Shown here piece after piece: positions 36,176-44,954 of a stretch of DNA of 64,000 nucleotides (position 1 is its first letter; every line of letters begins with the position of its first letter). The notes below the pieces were generated by a model. It saw only the letters and a program-made list of their open reading frames with translations, made no database searches and was not told where the DNA came from. A program made the position numbers and the translations under genes. This DNA is from Helicobacteraceae bacterium (GTDB taxonomy: Bacteria > Campylobacterota > Campylobacteria > Campylobacterales > Sulfurimonadaceae): assembly GCA_947498025.1 (NCBI GenBank), contig CANMJR010000002.1, forward strand, positions 58,935-122,934, written 5' to 3'.

Positions 36176-37396
36176 TTATTTAAAATAAGTTGTTTTATTG
36201 CCTTGAAAGCTCATAATAACAGTTCCGTTTAACTCTTCATTCTTATAAAGTGATTGAGAATTTTGTACAGTTGTTGTGGCATGTGGATCGAAAAGAAGTG
36301 CATCTACTTTTTGTCCAACTTCTATAATGCCGGCTCTTTTGTTTATGCATGAAGCTGGATTTTTTACTGTGAGTTTAATAAGTTCGCTCATGCTAATGAA
36401 ACTGGATTTTACGAGCTTTGTGTAGTAGAGTGGAAGTGCATCACCAAGAGCTTCACAGCCATAATGTGCATCATAAAAGGCAACTTCTTTATGCAGGGGA
36501 GAAGAGGGCTGATGAAGCGTTGTGAGCATATCTATTTGGTGGTTCTTTAGAGCCTCTTGAAGAAGCAGAACATCCATAGTACATGCTAAAGGCGGATTGA
36601 GTTTTGCAGTAGTGTTAAAATTTTCACATGCTGTGTCTGAATGCAACAAGTGGTGAATTGAGACTTCGCATCGGACATCCACTCCCTCTTTTTTTGCTTT
36701 GTCTATGAGATAAATAGAGCGAGGTGAAGCAATAGCTTTGAAGAGTATTTTTATCTTAAAATGTCTTGCTATCTCTATCATTCGCGAGACATGTAAAACT
36801 TCACTTAAATCAGGAATCCCGGCAAGTCCTAATTGTGAACTGACATCACCCTCAAGCATAACTCCGCTTTGAATCATCGAATTATCCTCAGCCTTGCAAA
36901 AGAGTGTAACTCCGTACATCTGCACATATTCGGCTATTTTTATAGCGATATTATTTTTTGCGATGGTGCTCATGTAGGGAACTAAAGCCCCTTTTTTTAA
37001 TAAAATAGCGATGTTGCTGAGTGAGGCGTCCTCTTTTAAAGTGTTGAGCATCATGTCAACTTTCGCTCCGCTCAAATCATGTAAACCATTTTGTGCAAAC
37101 TCCAAAACAACTTCATTATCAATAGCAGGAGTAGAATCGGCGTTTAGAACCACATGTCCGATTCCACCTTTAAGAGCCTCCTGTGAAATGGCTTTGATAT
37201 TTTTTGAGTTTAAAATCCCATCTTGAAGCCTTACATTCGTATCCACCAAAAGGGGCATAAAATATGCGCCGTCTGCATCTATTATCTCTTCACATGTTAA
37301 GCCGGAACCTATTTCAATGATAATCCCGTTTTCTATGCGAACATCCGCTTTTCTCTCTCCGTTTGCATCACAAACTATTGCATTTACTATTACCAT
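36176..37396 (-). CDS. Dihydroorotase homologue without metal ligands
   Basis: The length (406 residues) and layout match type I dihydroorotases, with a C-terminal NPASCINKRAGIIEVGQKVD segment. The metal-binding DxHxH motif is replaced by D52-T-N54-V-R56, and the late HAPH loop reads TLHQPSS. It therefore is very unlikely to catalyse ring closure. In Pseudomonas an inactive homologue of this kind is a structural partner of aspartate transcarbamoylase, and a similar role is plausible. The true pyrC must be elsewhere. Confidence 0.82.
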   Translation of the reverse strand: MVIVNAIVCDANGERKADVRIENGIIIEIGSGLTCEEIIDADGAYFMPLLVDTNVRLQDGILNSKNIKAISQEALKGGIGHVVLNADSTPAIDNEVVLEFAQNGLHDLSGAKVDMMLNTLKEDASLSNIAILLKKGALVPYMSTIAKNNIAIKIAEYVQMYGVTLFCKAEDNSMIQSGVMLEGDVSSQLGLAGIPDLSEVLHVSRMIEIARHFKIKILFKAIASPRSIYLIDKAKKEGVDVRCEVSIHHLLHSDTACENFNTTAKLNPPLACTMDVLLLQEALKNHQIDMLTTLHQPSSPLHKEVAFYDAHYGCEALGDALPLYYTKLVKSSFISMSELIKLTVKNPASCINKRAGIIEVGQKVDALLFDPHATTTVQNSQSLYKNEELNGTVIMSFQGNKTTYFK

Positions 37397-37430
37397 TTCA
37401 GACCACCTTCGATATAATGGCAGTAATTAT

Positions 37431-37464
37431 AATAGACTTCTTGCAAAACTGCAAGAAGTCTATT
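37431..37464. repeat. Perfect 15-base inverted repeat
   Basis: The arms AATAGACTTCTTGCA and TGCAAGAAGTCTATT are perfect complements around a 4-base AAAC loop. Two more hairpins follow directly: TTGCCTC/GAGGCAA (37463-37480) and AAAATGAGC/GCTCGTTTT (37509-37529). There is no T run to make a simple terminator. It may be a dispersed palindromic element, a MITE remnant or a structured leader for the genes from 37560. Confidence 0.6.
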
Positions 37465-37559
37465 GCCTCAAAAGAGGCAAACTTTAGTGCCATAGCGGCT
37501 AGCGTAGCAAAATGAGCTTTGCTCGTTTTACATTTAAATTCGAAAAATAAGGCTTAGAT

Positions 37560-37922
37560 TTGCGTTTGATATTTCTGCTATTTTTCATAATTTCATTAAC
37601 CTATGCCAAGACTTCTTATGAGAGTGGAAAAACTCTCTACATGGAAAGGGGGTGTTATAGTTGTCATGGGAATAATGCTGAGGGAATGCATGTTTATCCA
37701 AAGCTCTCAAATCGTGCGAAAGGTTTTTTGACCTATAAACTTAAACGATTTCGCGATAAACTCTCTGATAATCAACAGCAAGAGATGATGATACCTTTTG
37801 CAATTGGATTGAGTGATGAAGATATAGATAACTTAACAACTTTTTTCTATGAATTTGTAGAAGAGAAAAACGGTAAAAAGTATGATGACAGCTATAAAAC
37901 ATACGGAGACGGCGGTTCATGA
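37560..37922 (+). CDS. Small periplasmic cytochrome c
   Basis: A signal peptide (about 1-17) is followed by a class I cytochrome c with the heme site CYSCH and a likely axial Met in the MMIPFA segment. At about 103 mature residues it is a mono-heme electron carrier. TTG is the start, with TAAGG eight bases before. Its TGA overlaps the ATG of lpxB by 4 bases, an odd partner for a cytochrome. The redox partner is not known. Confidence 0.85.
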   Translation: MRLIFLLFFIISLTYAKTSYESGKTLYMERGCYSCHGNNAEGMHVYPKLSNRAKGFLTYKLKRFRDKLSDNQQQEMMIPFAIGLSDEDIDNLTTFFYEFVEEKNGKKYDDSYKTYGDGGS

Positions 37923-38974
37923 AAATATTAGTAAGTGCACTGGAACACTCCGCAAATCTGCATCTGAAATCTCTCAAAAAAGAGTTAAGTGACGATGTGG
38001 AGTTTGTGGGGATTTTTGATAAAGAGTTGGGTGATTCTTTAGTGGATTTGCGCTCACTCGCTATTATGGGTTTTGTGGATGCACTCAAAAAATTGAGATA
38101 CTTTTTTAAATTAAATGCTCAAATGGCGGAGTTGGCTCACGGGGTTGATAAAGTTTTACTTATCGACTCCTCAGGATTTAATCTTCCACTTGCCAAAAAA
38201 ATTAAAAAGAAATATCCGGATAAAGAGATAATCTACTATATTTTACCTCAAGCATGGGCATGGAAAAAGAAGCGGATTCCCGTACTGGAAAAAACATGCG
38301 ACCATTTAGCTTCGATACTCCCTTTTGAAAAAGAGTACTACTCCAAAAATGCGCCCATTACTTATGTCGGACATCCTCTGCTTGACCAAATAGAAGAGTT
38401 TAAAGAGAGTCTGAATGATGAAGTGAAAAATATAGTTTTTATGCCCGGAAGCCGTAAGGGTGAGATAAAAAAGCTTATGCCGATCTTCAAAGAGGTACGA
38501 GAAAAACTTGGAGTGGAGGGGACAGTAATCATCCCAAAACACTTCTCTAAAGAAGATATAAATGAACTTTACGGTACCCTATCGGGTTTTAAAATCGCAC
38601 ATGAGGCACATAAGGCGCTTTATGAGGCAGATTTTGCATTTATATGTAGTGGAACGGCAACGCTCGAAGCGGCACTTATAGGAACTCCATTTGTGCTTAG
38701 TTATATAGCTAAACCACTCGACTATTTTTTGGCGAGCAGACTTGTAAAACTGAGTCATATAGGGCTTGGTAATATTATGTTTAGCAAGTTTAAGGGGAGA
38801 AATTTACATCCTGAATTTATTCAAAAGGATGTAACGGCGGATAATCTGATAAGAGCTTTTAGAGAGTTTGAAAGAAGTACATTTTTAGAGGATTCAAAAG
38901 AGCTAAGGGCTTATCTGCAACATGGAAGCTCAAAAAAAGTAGCATCAATTATAGAGGGAAGAGATGAAGATTAA
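37919..38974 (+). CDS. lpxB: Lipid-A-disaccharide synthase LpxB
   Basis: Inner-membrane glycosyltransferase that joins lipid X and UDP-diacyl-glucosamine into the lipid A disaccharide. The start SALEHSANLHLKSL, the YILPQAWAWK segment, VGHPLLDQI, FMPGSRKGEIKKL and SGTATLEAAL are family motifs. It overlaps the aminotransferase gene by 11 bases, so lipid A sugar genes are translated together from here to 41717. Confidence 0.95.
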   Translation: MKILVSALEHSANLHLKSLKKELSDDVEFVGIFDKELGDSLVDLRSLAIMGFVDALKKLRYFFKLNAQMAELAHGVDKVLLIDSSGFNLPLAKKIKKKYPDKEIIYYILPQAWAWKKKRIPVLEKTCDHLASILPFEKEYYSKNAPITYVGHPLLDQIEEFKESLNDEVKNIVFMPGSRKGEIKKLMPIFKEVREKLGVEGTVIIPKHFSKEDINELYGTLSGFKIAHEAHKALYEADFAFICSGTATLEAALIGTPFVLSYIAKPLDYFLASRLVKLSHIGLGNIMFSKFKGRNLHPEFIQKDVTADNLIRAFREFERSTFLEDSKELRAYLQHGSSKKVASIIEGRDED

Positions 38975-40058
38975 TTTTATAGATTTGCAAGCACAATATT
39001 TGGCATACAAATCAGAGATAGACAGTGAAGTTTTAGAGGTTTTTAGTTCGGCCATGTTCATTGGCGGAGAGAAGTTAAACAGACTTGAAAAATCTCTTGC
39101 AGAGTTTACGGGTGCCAAACATGCAATCGGTTGCAGTAGCGGAACAGACGCTCTTTTACTTGCTCTTATGGCTTTAGATATCGGAGTGGGCGATGAGGTT
39201 ATCACAACTCCTTTTACTTTTATCGCTACGGCTGAGGTCATTGCACTTTTGGGTGCTACTTCTGTTTTTGTGGATATCGAAGAAGACACTTACAACATAG
39301 ACCCGAGTAAAATCGAGGGTGTTATAACAAGCAAAACAAAAGCGATTATTCCAGTTTCACTTTATGGTCAGTGTGCCGACATGGACGCTATAAACGAAAT
39401 AGCTGCAAAACATAATATCGTGGTTATAGAAGATTCTTGCCAGAGTTTTGGTGCGTCATACAAAGGTAAAAAATCTTGTAACCTTTCAACTATCGCATGT
39501 ACAAGTTTTTTCCCTTCAAAACCTCTTGGTGCGTATGGCGATGGCGGAGCGATTTTTACGAGCGATGATGCACTTGCAACAAAAATACGAATGCTTCTAA
39601 ATCACGGTCAAAACGAGCGATACAAACATAAATACATCGGTATCAATGGACGACTTGACGCGGTTCAAGCAGCTATTTTAAATGTAAAACTGAAACATTT
39701 TGATTCTGAGGTTCAAGCAAGAGAAGAAATTGGCGCGAGATATTCTCATTTACTAGAAGATGCAGATGTTATCACTCCAAAAATACAAGAGGGCAATACA
39801 AGCGTTTATGCACAGTATTCAATCCGAGTAAAAAATAGAGAAGCGATGGTTGCAAAACTTACGGCAAAAGAGATTCCAACTGCAGTTCATTATCCTGTGC
39901 CTCTTCATCTTCAAGAAGCTTTTGCTTCGCTTGGTTATAAAGTAGGGGATTTTCCAATCAGCGAATTGGTAGCAACTGAGATTATGTCGCTTCCTATGAG
40001 TCCTTACTTGACTTCACAACAGCAAGATTTTATAGCAGATGCTATCAAAGGGAACTAA
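38964..40058 (+). CDS. gnnB: DegT/DnrJ aminotransferase (GnnB-like)
   Basis: PLP-dependent sugar aminotransferase: [28 protein letters not shown], and the PLP Lys in [15 protein letters not shown]. Together with the oxidoreductase that follows and lpxB before it, this matches the GnnA/GnnB route to UDP-2,3-diamino-2,3-dideoxyglucose, which gives lipid A with amide-linked acyl chains in Campylobacter and Acidithiobacillus. A WbpE-like role for O-antigen sugars is the alternative. The context favours lipid A. Confidence 0.85.
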   Translation: MKINFIDLQAQYLAYKSEIDSEVLEVFSSAMFIGGEKLNRLEKSLAEFTGAKHAIGCSSGTDALLLALMALDIGVGDEVITTPFTFIATAEVIALLGATSVFVDIEEDTYNIDPSKIEGVITSKTKAIIPVSLYGQCADMDAINEIAAKHNIVVIEDSCQSFGASYKGKKSCNLSTIACTSFFPSKPLGAYGDGGAIFTSDDALATKIRMLLNHGQNERYKHKYIGINGRLDAVQAAILNVKLKHFDSEVQAREEIGARYSHLLEDADVITPKIQEGNTSVYAQYSIRVKNREAMVAKLTAKEIPTAVHYPVPLHLQEAFASLGYKVGDFPISELVATEIMSLPMSPYLTSQQQDFIADAIKGN

Positions 40059-40966
40059 TGCATAAAATCGCTATTGTCGGCTTAGGTGCAATGGGAAAAA
40101 ACCATTACCGCGTTTTAAAAAGTATGAAAGGAGTGGAGATTGTCGGGCTTTGCGATGTTGTAAAGAGTGGCGAATTTGACGAACCGTTTTATACAAATTT
40201 GGAGCTGATGCTTGATGAAGTAAATCCGCATGCCATAATTATTGTAACCCCTACCTTTTTACATAAAGAGGTTGCCTTAGAGTGTGCCGCAAGGGATATA
40301 AACATCTTTATAGAAAAACCTGCTGCATCAAGCGTAGAAGATGCCAAGCAGATGCTTCAAGCCGTAAATACGAGAGGTGTGAAGAGTTGTGTCGGACATG
40401 TAGAAAGGTTCAACCCCGTGGTCAAAGCTCTTATAAAAGAGATAGCAAATCATGAGATTCTCTCTATCTCTATTACGAGAAGCGGCTCATTTCCGTCTCG
40501 CATAGCAGATGTCGGAATTTTGACAGATTTATCCGTGCATGACAGCGATTTGATACGATTTATTACCCAAAAAGAGATAGTAAAAAGTGCAGTTTTTAAA
40601 TCGCAAAAAATCCATAAAACACATGAAGACAATGCAATTTTAGCCTTTGAGCTTGAGGGCGAAGTAGTCGGCGACATAACTACAAACTGGTTTACCCCTT
40701 TTAGAAAAAGAAGCATCATCGTTGCATGCAGAGAGACAAAAGAGGGAGCGATAAAGTATTTTGAAGCAGATTTAATTTCGCAATCACTGAATGAATATAT
40801 CAACATAGACGGTAATTCTCACACTGCAAGAGCCTGTTTTATACAAAAGAGTGATGCGCTCCATGATGAGCTGGAAGCTTTTGTAAACTACTTAAAAACG
40901 AATAACAGAGGCTCTTTGGCTTCGATAGAAGATAGCATAATCACATTAGAAATAGCGAGTAAATAA
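40058..40966 (+). CDS. gnnA: Gfo/Idh NAD-dependent sugar oxidoreductase (GnnA-like)
   Basis: Rossmann start [15 protein letters not shown], then the EKPAASS motif and the second-domain [11 protein letters not shown]. It would oxidise C3 of UDP-GlcNAc to give the keto sugar for the aminotransferase encoded before it, with which it shares one base. The length of 302 residues agrees with short GnnA forms. The product symbol is inferred from the cluster rather than from sequence alone. Confidence 0.82.
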   Translation: MHKIAIVGLGAMGKNHYRVLKSMKGVEIVGLCDVVKSGEFDEPFYTNLELMLDEVNPHAIIIVTPTFLHKEVALECAARDINIFIEKPAASSVEDAKQMLQAVNTRGVKSCVGHVERFNPVVKALIKEIANHEILSISITRSGSFPSRIADVGILTDLSVHDSDLIRFITQKEIVKSAVFKSQKIHKTHEDNAILAFELEGEVVGDITTNWFTPFRKRSIIVACRETKEGAIKYFEADLISQSLNEYINIDGNSHTARACFIQKSDALHDELEAFVNYLKTNNRGSLASIEDSIITLEIASK

Positions 40967-40967
40967 G

Positions 40968-41717
40968 ATGCATGAAGAGAACAGTTTGATTCACAAATCG
41001 GTAACAATAGAAGAGGGCGCAAAAATTGCCGAGGATGTAGTGATTGGTCCATTTTGTTTCATAGGAAAAGATGTCACGATTGAGAGCGGATGCACTTTAG
41101 AGTCAAATATTATCTTAAAAGGGAAGCTGCACATCGATAAGGGTGTTAAAATTTTCAGTTTTGCGATTATAGGAAACGAAAATTCAGAGATAACCGTAGG
41201 CGAAAAAACACACATCCGAGAGTTCACGCAAATCGGCTCTCAAGAAGATGAAAACGAAGTGCCAAAAAAGATAACTATAGGTGCGAATAACTTTCTTATG
41301 GGATATGTGCAGATATTGAGCGGTGTTACACTCGGTGATTCCTGCATACTTACAAACGCTGTAAGACTTTATGAAAATGTAAAGTGCGAAGAGAGGGTTA
41401 TTATCGGCGGGTTTAGCAGCATTGAGGCAAATAATACTCTAGGAACCGGAACTATGATAGGCGGTGCTTCTTATGTTACCCATGATATTCCACCTTTTAC
41501 TTTAGTTGAAGGCAACCATGCAACCATCAAAGGCTTAAATGTTATTGGGCTAAGAAGAAGAGTTGAAAATAAAGATGACATAGAAGAGATAAAAGCAGTG
41601 TATAAAAAAATCTTAGGTGAGGACGTTGATAAAGAGCTGGCAAAAGAGATAGCACAAACACATGGGAACGATTATGTAAAAAGATTTGCCTCATTTGTTG
41701 CCACCAGTAATATCTAA
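40968..41717 (+). CDS. LpxA-like left-handed beta-helix protein with all active-site histidines lost
   Basis: The hexapeptide repeats and the C-terminus (PPFTLVEGNHATIKGL then GLRRR) align to E. coli LpxA without gaps across the active site. The LpxA residues H122, H125, H144 and H160 correspond here to Q115, S118, N137 and E153. LpxA-type catalysis with H125 is therefore not expected. It is co-transcribed with lpxB and the gnnB/gnnA-like genes, so it might act on the diamino sugar in another way, or bind acyl-ACP or the sugar nucleotide as a regulator. A regular lpxA is probably elsewhere. Confidence 0.82.
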   Translation: MHEENSLIHKSVTIEEGAKIAEDVVIGPFCFIGKDVTIESGCTLESNIILKGKLHIDKGVKIFSFAIIGNENSEITVGEKTHIREFTQIGSQEDENEVPKKITIGANNFLMGYVQILSGVTLGDSCILTNAVRLYENVKCEERVIIGGFSSIEANNTLGTGTMIGGASYVTHDIPPFTLVEGNHATIKGLNVIGLRRRVENKDDIEEIKAVYKKILGEDVDKELAKEIAQTHGNDYVKRFASFVATSNI

Positions 41718-41768
41718 AAATTGACTTCTTTTTTTATAAAATGGATTTCTGAAATGTATATAATCATG

Positions 41769-41777
41769 TGTTATACT
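41769..41777 (+). promoter_or_regulatory. Extended -10 promoter of the type II secretion operon
   Basis: TGT-TATACT is an extended -10 element 34 bases before the gspG ATG; GAAAGG is the ribosome site. It lies in the 94-base gap after the LpxA-like gene, the only sizeable gap before the 12-gene operon. Confidence 0.5.
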
Positions 41778-41811
41778 ACAAAAATTAATTAAAATAGAAA
41801 GGTTACCGTTC

Positions 41812-42267
41812 ATGCAAATTCTAATAAAACGACAACAAACACGCTTTTTTAAAAAAGCATTCTCTCTGATTGAGCTAATGATAGTTATAGTTATTTTGGG
41901 GCTTTTGGCGGCTATGGTTATGCCTAGTTTAACGGGTAAGGGTGAAGAGGCTAAGAGAAATTTGGTTTGTGTTCAGATGAAAAGCATCTATAGCGGCGCT
42001 TTGGATATGTTTAAAATAAATAATAGTATCTATCCTACGACAGAAGAGAGTCTTGAGGCACTTATAAAAAATCCTGATGCAGAGAAATATCCTAACTACT
42101 CAACAAGCGGCTATTTTAAAGATAGTAAGATGCCAAAAGACTCATGGGGAAATAACTTTATCTATCTCAATGATGATGGAAAAATAGAGCTTATTTCTCT
42201 CGGTGCCGATAGAAAAGAGGGCGGAAAAGACGAAGCTGCCGATATTAAAATGAGCGGGTGTAAATAG
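41812..42267 (+). CDS. gspG: Type II secretion major pseudopilin GspG
   Basis: The prepilin signal is short and charged and ends KKA before FSLIELMIVIVIL. The conserved Glu at +5 is present. The C-terminal part has the GspG features YPTTEESLEAL, MPKDSWGNNFIY and LGADRKEGG (calcium loop). Residue -1 is Ala instead of the usual Gly. It is the first gene of the operon and its product should form the pseudopilus shaft. Confidence 0.93.
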   Translation: MQILIKRQQTRFFKKAFSLIELMIVIVILGLLAAMVMPSLTGKGEEAKRNLVCVQMKSIYSGALDMFKINNSIYPTTEESLEALIKNPDAEKYPNYSTSGYFKDSKMPKDSWGNNFIYLNDDGKIELISLGADRKEGGKDEAADIKMSGCK

Positions 42268-42273
42268 AGTTTT

Positions 42274-42789
42274 ATGCGCAGAGCCTTCACTCTTATTGAA
42301 CTTTTGATTGTTATTATGATTATCGGCGTGGTTTATACCCTCGCCATTAGCAGTTTTCAAAAGATAGGTGATGAATCAAAGAAGGTAAATTTAGAGAATC
42401 TAAAAGAGTATCTTCAAAGCTTTGCGTATCTCAAGAGCTCAAAAATTTTATGTTTGGATGATTGCTCTAAGTGTGATATTTTGGTGGATGGAGAGGTCGA
42501 AAAAACACTTGACAACTTTTTGGATAAAAATGTAAAAGTTTATAGATATGACTTTTTGCAAGGTATGTTTGAAGAAAAAAATGAGGTCTATTTTAACAAA
42601 GAGGGTGTTGAAAAAAGAGTCTGTTTCTCCTATGAAGTTGACAAAAAAGGCGTGGGGAAACAGGTGTTTGTAGTCTCTAATGAATCGGTATATGATTTTT
42701 CTACATACTTTGAGCCGGTAGCGGTTTATAAATCTCTGCAAGAGGCGATAGATGCTAAAGAGAAGCTCATTCAAGAGGTACAAAAGTGA
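42274..42789 (+). CDS. Minor pseudopilin at the GspH position
   Basis: A prepilin-type signal (MRRA then FTLIELLIVIMIIG) and a 165-residue mature part. The mature part carries a CLDDCSKC cluster (C60, C64, C67) that is not usual for GspH. I place it as the H-type minor pseudopilin because I, J and K candidates are found elsewhere in the operon. Its stop overlaps the gspF start by 4 bases. Thus the pseudopilin call is firm and the letter H is not. Confidence 0.8.
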   Translation: MRRAFTLIELLIVIMIIGVVYTLAISSFQKIGDESKKVNLENLKEYLQSFAYLKSSKILCLDDCSKCDILVDGEVEKTLDNFLDKNVKVYRYDFLQGMFEEKNEVYFNKEGVEKRVCFSYEVDKKGVGKQVFVVSNESVYDFSTYFEPVAVYKSLQEAIDAKEKLIQEVQK

Positions 42790-44000
42790 TTTTTAAATAC
42801 CGTGGCATAGATGCAGAGGGTAAAAAAGTAAGGGACAAGGTAGAGGCTGCATCCATAGAAGAGGCAAAAAGCAAGCTAAAATCCAAAAAAATAATTTATC
42901 AAAGTATAGATGAAGATTCTCTGGCCTTTTATGAAAGATTTGATTTCAGTAGAAAATATAAAATTCCCGCAAAAGAGCTCTCCAGCTTGTCAAGAGAGTT
43001 AGCCATGTATATCCGCTCCGGTATCAGTATAGTCTCAGCTCTTAAAATAGTTCAATCCCACTATGAAAATAACAAAAAAATGAAACTCTTTTTAAATACT
43101 GTCAGCACCTATCTGGATGAGGGAAAAGATTTTTATACGGCGCTGGAGTCCCAGAGCATAGTTATTCTTCCTGAATTTTTTAAACAGTCCATTAAGGTGA
43201 GTGAGAGTGGCGGAATTTTGGATGAAGTGCTCCTTGAACTCTCCAGATTTTTAAAGGAGCAGGATAAAATAAATAAAGAGATAAAAGCTGCTTTTGCGTA
43301 TCCATCTTTCATGATAGTCATCTCACTTCTAATGATCTCCTTTATGCTTGCCTTTGTTGTGCCTCAAATAACAGGCATATTTGCAAGCATGCATCAAGAG
43401 CTTCCAACACCTACAAAAGTTGTAGTTGCTTTGGGTGATTTTTTTAATCACAACTTTACAACAATACTTGCACTGATATTTCTCTTTGTAGCAGGTTTTA
43501 TGTTTTTTATGAAGAAAAGTTACGCATTTGCATATGCGGTTCACAAACTGATACTTAAGCTTCCTCTTTTTGGTGAAATAGCCCAAAAGAGCGAACTAGC
43601 GCGTTTTTCATATATCGCTTCTTTGCTCACCCGTTCAGGTGTTCCCTTTGTTCAAACCATTAAATTGAGTGCAAATATCTTAAACAACTTGGTTTTGAGA
43701 GAGCTTTTTAGCGGTGCTGCAAAAAAAGTTGTTGAGGGCAAACTTCTCTCAAATGCGCTGCATGACTCCAAAACGAAGATAGATTACGCTTTCGTCCAAT
43801 CCGTTGCTCTTGGTGAAGAGACTTCGCAGATTCAGAATGTACTTACAAATATTTCAGAACTCTATTTTGAAGAGAACCGCGATAAAATAAGTATGCTTTT
43901 AACACTGCTTGAACCCGCTCTTATGCTCTTTGTGGGCGGGAGTATAGGCTTTATAGTTGCTGCTATGCTTCTGCCGATTTTTTCTATGAGTGTAGGTTAA
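42786..44000 (+). CDS. gspF: Type II secretion platform protein GspF
   Basis: Two GspF domains are visible, each with an SG-rich turn (YIRSGISIVSALKI; SLLTRSGVPFVQTIKL), and three membrane helices near residues 170-195, 220-245 and 375-400. It is the inner-membrane platform that links the ATPase GspE to pseudopilus growth. GTG is the start, in a 4-base overlap with the previous gene. Confidence 0.94.
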   Translation: MIFKYRGIDAEGKKVRDKVEAASIEEAKSKLKSKKIIYQSIDEDSLAFYERFDFSRKYKIPAKELSSLSRELAMYIRSGISIVSALKIVQSHYENNKKMKLFLNTVSTYLDEGKDFYTALESQSIVILPEFFKQSIKVSESGGILDEVLLELSRFLKEQDKINKEIKAAFAYPSFMIVISLLMISFMLAFVVPQITGIFASMHQELPTPTKVVVALGDFFNHNFTTILALIFLFVAGFMFFMKKSYAFAYAVHKLILKLPLFGEIAQKSELARFSYIASLLTRSGVPFVQTIKLSANILNNLVLRELFSGAAKKVVEGKLLSNALHDSKTKIDYAFVQSVALGEETSQIQNVLTNISELYFEENRDKISMLLTLLEPALMLFVGGSIGFIVAAMLLPIFSMSVG

Positions 44001-44006
44001 TACGGC

Positions 44007-44954
44007 ATGCGCGGTGAGAAAAGAGGAGCTGCTTTTGGGGCATGCAAGTCAGATAAAAATGCCATTGCACTGCTCATAACCGTCTTCTTTGTTATGGCGA
44101 TTACAGTTGCTATCGGCATTGGTTTGAGACAGGTTAAAGAGGCATCTATGCATGTAGAGGGTGAGAGATTTATGCTACAAACCAGTATGATTTTGGATGA
44201 TGTTTTAAATATATTGCAAACCTCAAAAGAGATAGATCAGGTTATAGCAAAGAAGTCCAGTGAAGTTTTTTTTGTTTTTTTATCCAGTGTCTCTTTTATT
44301 CCATTTCAAACTTCTAATCTTAAAGTAAGCATAGAGATAAAAAGTGCAAGGTCAAAATTCAACCCGAACTCTTTAATGGATGGCAATAACACTCTGGATA
44401 GAGCAGATGTTTTAAGAGAGTATGTGAGTAAAAATATGGTCAATAGAGAGTATGTAAATATTTTACTCGATGTTATGGGTAAAATTAAAGAAGATGAATC
44501 CTATAATAGCGCTCTATTTAATGAAAAACCCTCTCTTTTTAGAGATTATTTAGTCTCACGAAAACATTTAGAAGAGGTGAATGATTTTTATATGAAAAGT
44601 TATCATGACAACAATTTGAAAAACATAGATTTCGAAAATCTTTTTTACTTCTCAAAAAACAGAGATGAAAAGATAGATCTCAATTATGCTACGCCGCAAA
44701 CATGGGAGATGATGCTTGGATGTGACAGGGTGCGGGGCGAGCAACTGAGTTTGGGTGGCGGAACATATAACTCTTTGGCAAATGTGAATTTGAACGATGA
44801 AGAAAAAATAGCACTGAGCAAGTTCAACACAAGTTTTTTTGAGCCCTATCTGGATGTTTTAGTAGAGATTTCGCAAGAGTCTCAAAGTGCAAAGATAAAG
44901 TTTGAATATGACATATCTACAAAAAAAGGTTCCAATTTTGTTTACGAAATTTAA
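44007..44954 (+). CDS. gspK: Minor pseudopilin GspK-like protein
   Basis: After a basic lead peptide there is an N-terminal hydrophobic helix (NAIALLITVFFVMAI). The large mature domain (about 270 residues) has SKFNPNSLMDG and KIDLNYATPQTWEMML, matching the helical domain of GspK, which caps the pseudopilus tip. As in other GspK proteins the Glu at +5 is absent. The end overlaps the gspL-like gene. Confidence 0.82.
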   Translation: MRGEKRGAAFGACKSDKNAIALLITVFFVMAITVAIGIGLRQVKEASMHVEGERFMLQTSMILDDVLNILQTSKEIDQVIAKKSSEVFFVFLSSVSFIPFQTSNLKVSIEIKSARSKFNPNSLMDGNNTLDRADVLREYVSKNMVNREYVNILLDVMGKIKEDESYNSALFNEKPSLFRDYLVSRKHLEEVNDFYMKSYHDNNLKNIDFENLFYFSKNRDEKIDLNYATPQTWEMMLGCDRVRGEQLSLGGGTYNSLANVNLNDEEKIALSKFNTSFFEPYLDVLVEISQESQSAKIKFEYDISTKKGSNFVYEI

